A DNA stretch of 64,000 nt, taken from contig CAYQLY010000003.1 in the NCBI GenBank assembly GCA_964418605.1, forward strand, positions 186,001 to 250,000. The letters run 5' to 3'. How positions within the stretch are numbered: position 1 is the stretch's first letter; every line of letters begins with the position of its first letter. Positions 17,998 through 25,694 of this stretch are shown in pieces. The stretch is from CAYQLY01 sp964418605. GTDB taxonomy: Bacteria; Bacteroidota; Bacteroidia; Cytophagales; Cyclobacteriaceae. Under the pieces are notes generated by a model. It ran no database searches, was not told the origin of the DNA, and saw only the letters and a list, made by a program, of their open reading frames with translations. The position numbers were made by a program, and so were the translations under genes.

Positions 17998-18528
17998 TTA
18001 TTTATCTGGAGATTTCCATTTAGCTAAATTCAATGTATAGGAAATAGTAAATACGCCAAACTGAATTTCATTTATCCTAGATACAGCTAAAGGGAAATTG
18101 ACACCATATCCTATAAAAAAATGCCCAAAGAAACCAAGACCGATCTCAGGGCGAATTCTTAAATCATTATTCTGATCAGAAAAATAAGAAAGCAAAGTTA
18201 ATTTAAATAAAGGGCCAAGAACGATAAAGTTCTGATAATAGGCTAATCCTAACTTAGCTGCAGATATGGATTGAGAACCATAACGCCCATACTCTGTACC
18301 CAAAAAAACAGATGCAATAAATTTAGGAAAACCTGGATTGTCAACATAGTTCATAGTTACGCCTAGATCAGCATATCTAGGCGTAACAAAACCTATATTT
18401 AAACCCATGCGTAACTCATCATAATAAACCTTTCCGAAACGATCATTTTGAGCATTAATAGCATTGGCTAAGAAAAAAGCTAAAGCTATAAAAATGCATG
18501 TAAAATATATTTTAAACTTATAATTCAT
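17998..18528 (-). CDS. Outer-membrane beta-barrel-like protein
   Basis: 176 residues from the ATG at 18528, which gives a normal signal peptide (about 1-24, ending NAINAQ). A longer frame to 18549 would overlap trhO and bury the signal. The mature part is rich in alternating aromatic strands (GKVYYDELRMGLNIGF, FIASVFLGTEYGRYGS, IGLGFFGHFFIGYGVNFPL, IQFGVFTISYTLNLAKW), as expected for a small outer-membrane barrel. It follows trhO by 17 nt. Function unknown. Confidence 0.65.
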   Translation of the reverse strand: MNYKFKIYFTCIFIALAFFLANAINAQNDRFGKVYYDELRMGLNIGFVTPRYADLGVTMNYVDNPGFPKFIASVFLGTEYGRYGSQSISAAKLGLAYYQNFIVLGPLFKLTLLSYFSDQNNDLRIRPEIGLGFFGHFFIGYGVNFPLAVSRINEIQFGVFTISYTLNLAKWKSPDK

Positions 18529-18545
18529 AATAGAATAATCTATTA

Positions 18546-19506
18546 TCATTGCCTCCGCTTCAACCCTTTTCGCGGGTCATAGCCATTGGTTTTTTTCTGA
18601 TAATAACCTGTGCCATCATAAGGGCGTTTAGCTGGATTAGTTTTACATTTTTCAGAACATGCACCATCCATTTCCCAGCCACATGTTTCACAAACAGGAG
18701 CATGTAAGTTACACTCTGAGTTAGCGCAATTAATCATACGATCACACGTCGTGCCACAAATATAACATGTCGATAAAACAGTAGGATTCACCTCATTAAC
18801 ATCTACAGTTATCCTATTATCAAAAACATAGCATTTCCCTTCAAAATCTTCACCACCTTCTTCCAGTCCATATTTGATAATGCCCCCATGCAATTGATAT
18901 ACATTTTCAAACCCTTGTTCTAATAAATAAGCACTTGCTTTTTCACATTTAATACCGCCTGTACAATAGGTGATAATTTTTTTATTTTTATAGTGTTCAA
19001 GTTCTTTTATTTTTTCTGGAAAATCTCTAAAATTTTCAATATCTAATGTTACCGCATTCTTAAACTTCCCCACATGATGCTCATAATTAGAACGCACATC
19101 TAATAAAACAACATCCTTTTCATTTTTCATCTTCTTAAACTCATCCGGCTCAAGATGAATACCTGTTTGTTGATTAGGATCAATATGCGTGAGACCAGAA
19201 TGAACAATTTCATCTTTGACACGGACATGCAGTTTAGCAAATGCATGCTTATCATGCTCTTCAACTTTAAACTCAATAGATTGAAAGCGTGAATCAGCTT
19301 TTAAAGCTGCCATATATTTTTCGCAAGCTTCTTTAGTGCCAGAAACAGTTCCATTAATTCCTTCGGCGGCAATAATGATCCNNNNNNNNNNTGATCCTTC
19401 CGCGCAATCCAAGTTCAAGACAAAATAAATGATGTTCCTCCCGAAATAACTCAGGATCTGCTATAGGTGCATAGCAATAGTATAAAATAATATGATGTGT
19501 TTTCAT
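18546..19506 (-). CDS. trhO: tRNA uridine(34) hydroxylase TrhO (YceA), interrupted by a scaffold gap
   Basis: The gene runs from an ATG at 19506 through the run of Ns to 18546. Upstream of the Ns the frame reads MKTHHIILYYCYAPI and ELGLRGRI; downstream it continues IIIAAEGINGTVSG. Together these match the TrhO N-terminal acylphosphatase-like domain. The rhodanese domain has the active-site loop YCTGGIKCEKA, and the C-terminus carries a Cys-rich segment (CYICGTTCDRMINC, CETCGWEMDGACSEKC). TrhO hydroxylates U34 of certain tRNAs. After removing the Ns and one copy of GGATCA, the product is 314 residues, a typical length. Confidence 0.93.
19382..19391. other. Assembly gap of ten Ns inside trhO
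   Basis: Ten Ns separate two sequence ends that share the hexamer TGATCC (GGATCA on the coding strand). Overlapping the ends through that hexamer restores an uninterrupted trhO frame, so the gap probably holds no missing sequence. Confidence 0.95.
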
Positions 19507-19548
19507 AACGTGCTTAGGTTCAAACTAAGTGTTAAATAATGATAAAAT

Positions 19549-19683
19549 TTATAATTTACAAGCACAAGAGCAACAGGACACCTGCATAGTATACCTTGTT
19601 GGACAATAGCTAGATGATGCAATAAAAGAATATCCCGCTAAAATCGTCTTATTAAGATAGATTTTCTTTTGTTGAGTGGACAT
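19549..19683 (-). CDS. Small Cys-rich peptide, possible lanthipeptide-type precursor
   Basis: A 44-codon frame from an ATG at 19683 to a TAA at 19549. Residues 6-16 read KKIYLNKTILA, which resembles the LNKKTIA-type leaders of Bacteroidota class I lanthipeptide precursors. The C-terminal half is rich in Ser, Thr and Cys: SSSYCPTRYT, then VSCCSCACKL, six Cys in the last 18 residues. There is no Gly-Gly cleavage site and no dehydratase, cyclase or transporter gene in the window. It lies between the neuD-like gene and trhO in the same direction. It could instead be a metal-binding small protein or a chance frame. Confidence 0.4.
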   Translation of the reverse strand: MSTQQKKIYLNKTILAGYSFIASSSYCPTRYTMQVSCCSCACKL

Positions 19684-19740
19684 AAAAATTAAAAAAAATA
19701 GTTAAGTACAATTTTAATAAACTAAAACGGAATTAAAAAA

Positions 19741-20379
19741 TTACTCTTTAATTGCTTCAGCCGGATAGCCAAACACCGTTGAATTTTCCTTTACATCTGC
19801 AACTACAACTGATCCAGCGCCAACACGTGCATTTTTACCAATTTTAACTCCAGCAACAAGTGTTACACCAGATCCAATAAAAGCGCCTTTTTCAATGACA
19901 ACGCCTGCATTAATTATACTTCCTGCACCAATCTGAACAAAATCACCTACTTGAGCATCATAATCAACCAACGCATGACTATGAATAATACAATGACTTT
20001 CAATACGAGCACCGGTATTAATTACGACTCCTGCATTAATTAAATTACCATGTCCAAAGGATGCATACCTTGAAATGATAGCTTGTTTATGAATGGCATT
20101 AACAGGCATTACTTTTCTTCTTTCAATAAGCATATCTACTATTTTTTTGCGATAAATCGTTTCATCTACAGCTACAAATGCTTCACATTTTTTCCCAATG
20201 TATTTTAAAAAACCATCATCATCTATACTTCCTAAAATAGGGATATCGTAAACTGTTGTTTTATGCAAAGACACATCATCGTCTAAAAAACAATAAATAG
20301 ATACATCGTTACTTAAAAAAATTTCCATGGCTACTTTTCCAAGCCCTTTTGATCCTAGTATAATAACAGGTTGCTGCAT
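19741..20379 (-). CDS. NeuD/PglD-type sugar O/N-acyltransferase
   Basis: 212 residues. An N-terminal Rossmann-like PglD_N domain (PVIILGSKGLGKVAMEIF) is followed by a left-handed beta-helix of hexapeptide repeats (about 95-205: NLINAGVVINTGARIE, IIHSHALVDYDAQVGDFVQIG, INAGVVIEKGAFIGSG). HSHALVDYDAQVGDF holds the catalytic His of this family. Such enzymes acetylate amino sugars or sialic acids for surface glycans, using acetyl-CoA. It is the last gene of the leftward tsaB-containing operon and follows a polytopic membrane protein. Confidence 0.88.
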   Translation of the reverse strand: MQQPVIILGSKGLGKVAMEIFLSNDVSIYCFLDDDVSLHKTTVYDIPILGSIDDDGFLKYIGKKCEAFVAVDETIYRKKIVDMLIERRKVMPVNAIHKQAIISRYASFGHGNLINAGVVINTGARIESHCIIHSHALVDYDAQVGDFVQIGAGSIINAGVVIEKGAFIGSGVTLVAGVKIGKNARVGAGSVVVADVKENSTVFGYPAEAIKE

Positions 20380-20413
20380 ATATATTTACAATTATGAATA
20401 CAAGAATGCAAAT

Positions 20414-21673
20414 TTATTTTTTTATACCTATTTTTCTAACTAATCCCTCTATCCAAGCATTATTTTTAAGTATAAAAAAAACAAAAAATGGTAAAAACAT
20501 AACTTTATAACGCATTAAAGAACCTAAATTAGGACAAACTAAAGCCAAGGAAAAAGCGCAAATAATAATATATAACCAACATATAAAACTAAATAAACTA
20601 AACTCAAATATTCTAGTCTTCATACGAGACCACCACATGACAATAAAACATAAAAATAAAAACATATTTTCTACTATACTCACCCCATAAAGTCCTGTAT
20701 ATCCATCTCCAACAAGCGGACGAAATAATCCTGAAAACAATGCTAAAGGCATGTTTATGAGAAAACTTTTAAAAGTAGGTTCTAAATGGGAATACACAAT
20801 TGTATGCGTAGGACTTACGTCCATAATCATACGATGGTTATTAACCATTTCAAATAAGAGCTGACTGGGATACAACGTATGGTGTACATTGGATAAAAAG
20901 AAATAAATCAGTATTAAAAAAATAAGAACAAAAATCAATACTATTCCTTTTCGTTTAGGCGAAATTATAGTATTAACTCTACAAACTAAAGCATACGCAC
21001 CAAAACAAGCTAAACCAATAACAAGATAATAAAATTTTATTTTATACACAATCCATCCTAAAGATAATCCCAAGATCAAAAACAATATCTGTTTAGTATT
21101 CTTTTTCTTTTCCTTATCAATCAAAAAAGCAATTACTATAAATAATGATGACAGAGCAATACTTTCTTTACTCAACCCAGAACTCCAAAATACAACCGAA
21201 GGATAAACAAAAAAGGCAAGACCTAGAGTTAGTTTATGTAAAGGATAATAGGCATATAATTTATTAGCAAAATAAAAAAATCCAATAAAACTAAAAAATG
21301 AAAAGTAAAGACTCATAATCCAATAGTGGCCATTGCAAAAAATGTAAACTATAGAAAAAACACTCTCTATAAAATTATTTCGTGCTATTCCATACTCATA
21401 CGAATACGCTATATTATAAGCATAAAGTTTTCTAAAAAAAGAAATCCATCCCTCCTCTCTCCAACTGGCAAGCTCTGCGGCTTTTTGAAAATAAACAATG
21501 GTATCTCCAGACTTATAATAGTAAAAATAAATTAACCCCATTGCAACTCCACCAAGCAATTTTATGCCTAACCCGATCCAGTACCAGGACCTCAATGGAA
21601 ATGTTTTCCATGTTTTAAATAAAACAAAAGAGATACTACCTAGAATGAATAGATGTAAAAAATAGTCAAACAT
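20414..21673 (-). CDS. Polytopic membrane protein, possible glycan polymerase-like
   Basis: About 419 residues from ATG 21673; an in-frame ATG at 21697 is the alternative, with more overlap into the DUF2851 gene. There are about ten to twelve hydrophobic segments, with SGLSKESIALSSL after the fourth or fifth, a long loop containing YPSQLLFEMVNNHRM, and a C-terminal NLGSLMRYKVMFLPFFVFFIL. The layout resembles O-antigen polymerase/ligase-like or mannosyltransferase-like proteins of Bacteroidota glycan loci, but no family signature is certain. The neighbouring acetyltransferase supports a surface-glycan role (inference). Confidence 0.6.
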   Translation of the reverse strand: MFDYFLHLFILGSISFVLFKTWKTFPLRSWYWIGLGIKLLGGVAMGLIYFYYYKSGDTIVYFQKAAELASWREEGWISFFRKLYAYNIAYSYEYGIARNNFIESVFSIVYIFCNGHYWIMSLYFSFFSFIGFFYFANKLYAYYPLHKLTLGLAFFVYPSVVFWSSGLSKESIALSSLFIVIAFLIDKEKKKNTKQILFLILGLSLGWIVYKIKFYYLVIGLACFGAYALVCRVNTIISPKRKGIVLIFVLIFLILIYFFLSNVHHTLYPSQLLFEMVNNHRMIMDVSPTHTIVYSHLEPTFKSFLINMPLALFSGLFRPLVGDGYTGLYGVSIVENMFLFLCFIVMWWSRMKTRIFEFSLFSFICWLYIIICAFSLALVCPNLGSLMRYKVMFLPFFVFFILKNNAWIEGLVRKIGIKK

Positions 21674-22958
21674 TTTTTTTAAAAATTTGGCTTCCAATCA
21701 TACACTGCAAACATTTTTTTTGAGAACAAAAATAACGATCTAATTCAAGAACAGCTTGTGAGTCAAAAGCATGATGTATTGAAAAATTTAAACTCTTATA
21801 TTTCTCTAATATACTATTTTTTTCAGAAGGCATTTTTTCTAAAACAAATACAGCCTGTTCCATATATATGGAATCTTGCGTATATATGGCATATGCTGCC
21901 AACAAAGGAACAACCACATTGATAAGGATATTATGCATCATCTCTCTACCTATTCCACCTATTTTATCAGTAGATTTTTTTTGAAATGTATAATGTTGTT
22001 GCCAAAATAAGCTTGGCATTACTTTTATTAAAAAATCCATTTCCCGAGGACTACGAATCGATAAAAATGTAGAAAATAAATGAGGCAGCTCAACAAGTAT
22101 ACTTGCTAATTGTGCTAAGCGAACAGTAGGAAAATGCGCTGGTCGTATTCTGGAAAACTTCCAATAGGTTTGATTCATCTCTTTTAACACTGTACCATAT
22201 TTTGATTTCAAAAAAGAGTATTCCTTACTAAGATTAGTAATATAAGAGTCCTCACTATCACATGGTATTAAACCAGCTACACCGAATAATAATGCCTCAA
22301 GTTGAAAAATAGAATTCGACTGTTTTTTTAAAATAGAAAATGGAACACTCTGACTAAGTTGAAAGAATGCATCTTGATTGACTTTAGAACCAAATGATTT
22401 AACAAACAACTGATAGGCCGTTTCTTCCCAGTCCATCTTATTCTTAGTTAAAACCTCTAATACACTATGTGCTTTCCGCTCAAGTCGCTGAACCATGGCA
22501 CGTTGCAACTGAGATATATATATAATAGAGGGAATATCTTTCAAAAATGCTTCACAAGGAATTTTGCCATAATTAGCCATAAGATCATGATACTGTTGAA
22601 GCAGATGTAGAGAAACTCTATCTTTTAACTCCAACACCGGTATACGCGTTCCATCTTGCCTATAACATTCTCGATCGTGTTCATATACCACATGTAAAAC
22701 AACTGTATTATAGGCAGCGTCATATTGATGATTATGTTTTTTCCATTCTGACGAATAACAGTGTATCTCAACAGAACCGTGCCACTCAACATCATCAATA
22801 AAAATATGCGTATCCAAAAAATCAGGACCTGAATTAGTATTATGAATACCTTTTTTAAGAACAACAATCTTTTCATTTTGAGTACCTGCCAGACCTGATT
22901 TATTAAAATATTGAAAATTCCAAAGAAAATGAAGAAGCTCTTCAGTAATGACACCCAT
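21666..22958 (-). CDS. DUF2851 family protein
   Basis: 430 residues without a signal peptide. The start EELLHFLWNFQYFN and the motifs GIHNTNSGPDFLDTHIFID, WHGSVEIHCYSSEWKKHNH and YNTVVLHVVYEHD are typical of DUF2851, a Bacteroidota family of unknown function. The C-terminus has a Cys cluster (YFCSQKKCLQCMIG) that may bind metal. It overlaps the next gene by 8 nt (more if the longer start is used) and lies 10 nt after tsaB, within the same operon. Confidence 0.85.
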   Translation of the reverse strand: MGVITEELLHFLWNFQYFNKSGLAGTQNEKIVVLKKGIHNTNSGPDFLDTHIFIDDVEWHGSVEIHCYSSEWKKHNHQYDAAYNTVVLHVVYEHDRECYRQDGTRIPVLELKDRVSLHLLQQYHDLMANYGKIPCEAFLKDIPSIIYISQLQRAMVQRLERKAHSVLEVLTKNKMDWEETAYQLFVKSFGSKVNQDAFFQLSQSVPFSILKKQSNSIFQLEALLFGVAGLIPCDSEDSYITNLSKEYSFLKSKYGTVLKEMNQTYWKFSRIRPAHFPTVRLAQLASILVELPHLFSTFLSIRSPREMDFLIKVMPSLFWQQHYTFQKKSTDKIGGIGREMMHNILINVVVPLLAAYAIYTQDSIYMEQAVFVLEKMPSEKNSILEKYKSLNFSIHHAFDSQAVLELDRYFCSQKKCLQCMIGSQIFKKNV

Positions 22959-22968
22959 GTAAATCAGT

Positions 22969-23637
22969 CTATTTACTCATAAACTCTTTTAAATAGTATG
23001 GTTCAAAATAAACCATATCCTCAAATTCACTTTGTAGATATTTTTTAAATGCTAAAATACCCACAGATTGAGCAGATGGATAGATAGCATCAATAAAAAA
23101 TTTTTGTTGAGAAAATGTAGGAATCGTTTTAAATTTCTCAGAACCATTTCCAAAAAAAATAACTTTATTGTCCGATACTATATCGCGAAAAGAATCATCA
23201 TTCAATACCTCAGCAGTAGTTGGATATGCCACTGTCAAATCAGGTTTATAAATAGAGCAGTAGACTTCCATTCGACGAGCATCGATCATAGGACATAACA
23301 TATAGTGATTATAATTAAAAACGGCAATCTGCTGTGCCATAGCAGTAAGTGTAGAAACACCAATAAGCGGAATACCTAATGCAAAACACAACCCTTTTGC
23401 GGTAGAAACACCAATGCGCAATCCTGTATACGATCCAGGGCCCTTTGAAACGGCGACAGCACTCAATTGTTTTTTGTCAATACCAGTCTCTGCCAATATA
23501 TGTTGAATTAATAAGGTAATCGTTGATGCATGCGATTTTTCTTTAACTATATTATAACAAGCAAAAAGCTCGCCATCTCTATGAAGAGCAACAGAACAAA
23601 CATCAGTTGAGGTTTCTATACTTAAAATAATAATCAT
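22969..23637 (-). CDS. tsaB: tRNA threonylcarbamoyladenosine biosynthesis protein TsaB
   Basis: 222 residues. The N-terminus ILSIETSTDVCSVAL and the motif AVSKGPGSYTGLRIGVSTAKGLCFALGIPLIGV are diagnostic of TsaB, with the MIDARRMEVY strand after it. TsaB pairs with TsaD and TsaE in making t6A37 of ANN-decoding tRNAs. It starts inside the last codons of the SGNH hydrolase (4-nt overlap) and is probably co-translated. Confidence 0.95.
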   Translation of the reverse strand: MIIILSIETSTDVCSVALHRDGELFACYNIVKEKSHASTITLLIQHILAETGIDKKQLSAVAVSKGPGSYTGLRIGVSTAKGLCFALGIPLIGVSTLTAMAQQIAVFNYNHYMLCPMIDARRMEVYCSIYKPDLTVAYPTTAEVLNDDSFRDIVSDNKVIFFGNGSEKFKTIPTFSQQKFFIDAIYPSAQSVGILAFKKYLQSEFEDMVYFEPYYLKEFMSK

Positions 23638-24263
23638 GACTGTTTTGATTTAAGAACAGACTCTATATAATTAGCTATTTTATCAGCCCATTGTGCATAC
23701 ATTTTTCCTGATGGATGCAACTGATCCATTGTAAGAAGATCCGGTTTATATTGAGCTTCTCTTGATTCTCTTGTAATATCAATATACCCCACACCAAAAT
23801 CTTTAGACATCTTATAATTAATAGCATTAAACTCTTCAATCTCAGCAGTTATCTTTTGAGGATTTTTATCTGCAGCAAAAGGAGTAATGCCATAGTCAGG
23901 AATAGAAATAATCATAACTCTAGATTTATCTTTTGCAGACATAATTGCAAGCCCTATCAACTCCATAAGATCACCACGATACTTCTCCTTAGACTCTCCT
24001 CTATATTGGTTATTTACACCAATTAATATAGAGACAAAATCAATGCTTTTAAAAATATGTTTCGCATCAAATGCCTCAATCAACTCTCTACTTGTCCAGC
24101 CAGTCTTTGCAACAATCTGAGGATTTTTGAAATATAATTTTCGATGTTTCAATTTTTGAATAACTTGACTTATCCAACGTTCTTCCACAGAAACACCTTC
24201 ACCGATAGTATATGAATCGCCCAATGCCAGAAACGTATACCTTTTTTTAAATAAAGAAAACAT
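23634..24263 (-). CDS. SGNH/GDSL-type hydrolase
   Basis: 209 residues. The catalytic Ser block FLALGDSYTIGEG is at about 11-23 with Ser17. Block III reads IGVNNQYRG. The C-terminal DQLHPSG supplies the Asp-His pair. This is a lipase/esterase-type fold acting on acyl or acetyl esters; the substrate is not evident. There is no signal peptide, so it is likely cytoplasmic. It overlaps tsaB by 4 nt and follows the MmcQ/YjbR gene by 11 nt. Confidence 0.88.
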   Translation of the reverse strand: MFSLFKKRYTFLALGDSYTIGEGVSVEERWISQVIQKLKHRKLYFKNPQIVAKTGWTSRELIEAFDAKHIFKSIDFVSILIGVNNQYRGESKEKYRGDLMELIGLAIMSAKDKSRVMIISIPDYGITPFAADKNPQKITAEIEEFNAINYKMSKDFGVGYIDITRESREAQYKPDLLTMDQLHPSGKMYAQWADKIANYIESVLKSKQS

Positions 24264-24274
24264 AACTATATTTT

Positions 24275-24625
24275 TTAAATTTTAAATTTAATTCTAATCT
24301 TTTGAGTAAGTTGCTCAACAACCAAAGCATACGACTGATCAATCCATTTTTTAATCAATTGGTCACTCACTGATTTATCCATCCGTATTGTATTCCAATG
24401 TTTTTTATTCATATGATACCCAGGCAATACACAATCATAACGCTCACGCAATTCAATAGCTTCTTCTGGATCACATTTCAAATTAATACTTTCAAACGTA
24501 TCCACATTCGTAAGTGCAAATAGTTTTCCACCTACTTTGTATACTACCGTTTGCGTATCAAATGGAAATTCCTCCGTAACAGCTTTCTTAGACAAACAAT
24601 ATGCTCGGTAATCTTCAATGGTCAT
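24275..24625 (-). CDS. MmcQ/YjbR family protein
   Basis: 116 residues, the family length. YRAYCLSKKAVTEEFPFD, then KLFALTNVDTFESINLKCDPE, GYHMNKKHWNTIRMD and SDQLIKKWIDQSYALV follow the MmcQ/YjbR pattern. These cyanobacterial-CyaY-like-fold proteins are thought to bind DNA, but the role is unproven. It is the first gene of the leftward operon with SGNH, tsaB, DUF2851 and the glycan-related genes. Confidence 0.88.
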   Translation of the reverse strand: MTIEDYRAYCLSKKAVTEEFPFDTQTVVYKVGGKLFALTNVDTFESINLKCDPEEAIELRERYDCVLPGYHMNKKHWNTIRMDKSVSDQLIKKWIDQSYALVVEQLTQKIRIKFKI

Positions 24626-24663
24626 ACAGCGTAAAATGTAAAAAAAATAGTAATTTTCGTCGT

Positions 24664-24694
24664 CAAAGTTAGTATAAAATCAATAAAAAACAAA
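24664..24694 (-). promoter_or_regulatory. Promoter of the mmcQ-tsaB-neuD operon (TTTG-N19-TAACTTTG)
   Basis: On the minus strand TTTG (24694-24691) and TAACTTTG (24671-24664) are separated by 19 nt, the best match to the Bacteroidota consensus in the window. The ATG at 24625 follows about 38 nt later. Confidence 0.65.
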
Positions 24695-24711
24695 TTTAAT
24701 GCAAAATATAC

Positions 24712-25677
24712 ATGTCTAATCCCATTGTAACGATTATTTGTTTGTGTTATAATCAAGAAAAATTTGTTCGTGAAGCACTCGACTCCGCAATCAAGCAAAC
24801 GTATACGCCTATACAGGTAATTATAATCGATGATGCAAGTACAGATAATAGCAAAGCCATCATCCACACGTTTTTAAACAATCATCCAGAGATACATTTT
24901 ATTGCATTAAATGAAAACAAAGGAAACTGCACCGCTTTCAATATCGCTCTTCAACAAGCTCAAGGAAAATATATAGTTGATCTAGCTGCTGACGATATCC
25001 TCTTGCCGGATCGCATAAAAAAACAAGTCCAATGGCTTGAACAAGCAGGAGAAAAATATGGCGCTGTATTTTCAGATGTTCAGCTTATCGATGAGGCTGG
25101 GAAACCCATATGTAGTTTTTATAAGCGTAATAAAAAAAGACAACTCATTGAATCTATTCCAACAGGAGATGTTTACAAAGATATACTTAAACGAAACTTC
25201 ATCTGCTCACCAAGCCTTCTTTTTAGAAAAAAAATAATGGATGAATTAAAAGGATACGATGAAACATTAGCTTATGAGGATTTTGATTTTATGATTCGAT
25301 CATCACGACTTCATTGGTATGGATATATAGATGAAGTACTCACATTAAAACGATTAGTCAAAGGAGCACACCATTTCAAATTCTATCAACGAAAGCAACA
25401 TACATTTCTTCACAGCACGTATATCATTTGTCAAAGAGCACATCTACTCAATAAAACACAAGAAGAGAACCAAGCATTGATTTTTCGGATCCGCTACCAC
25501 ATGCGACAATCGCTTTTTACAGAGAATAGAGATTTGGTAAAAAAATTCTTTCACTTATTAAAAAAAGTTGGAAAACTTTCTTTAAGTGACCATATGATAT
25601 ATTGGTGCTCATACATACCTCTCCCCATTTATCTATTTTATAAATGGTACCTGAAGTTAAGATATAAAATCTATTAA
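24712..25677 (+). CDS. Family 2 glycosyltransferase
   Basis: 321 residues. The GT-A fold is clear: VTIICLCYNQEKFVREALDSAIKQTY at the N-terminus, VIIIDDASTDNSK at about 36-48, LNENKGNCTAFNIAL, and the DxD-like LAADDILLPDR (about 91-101). YEDFDFMIR follows in the acceptor region. A C-terminal amphipathic segment rich in aromatic residues (IYWCSYIPLPIYLFYKWY) may contact the membrane. The donor sugar is unknown. It is divergent from the mmcQ operon, convergent with valS, and probably makes a surface glycan. Confidence 0.92.
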   Translation: MSNPIVTIICLCYNQEKFVREALDSAIKQTYTPIQVIIIDDASTDNSKAIIHTFLNNHPEIHFIALNENKGNCTAFNIALQQAQGKYIVDLAADDILLPDRIKKQVQWLEQAGEKYGAVFSDVQLIDEAGKPICSFYKRNKKRQLIESIPTGDVYKDILKRNFICSPSLLFRKKIMDELKGYDETLAYEDFDFMIRSSRLHWYGYIDEVLTLKRLVKGAHHFKFYQRKQHTFLHSTYIICQRAHLLNKTQEENQALIFRIRYHMRQSLFTENRDLVKKFFHLLKKVGKLSLSDHMIYWCSYIPLPIYLFYKWYLKLRYKIY

Positions 25678-25694
25678 ATTCACCAATTGAATTA

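Noticed and set aside
19401..19418. A trhO start at 19418
   Set aside because: That frame is produced by the arbitrary length of the N run; the true start at 19506 restores the family N-terminus.
24622..24867. An 81-codon minus-strand frame over the divergent promoter region
   Set aside because: It overlaps the glycosyltransferase start and the good promoter at 24664-24694; the product is unconvincing.
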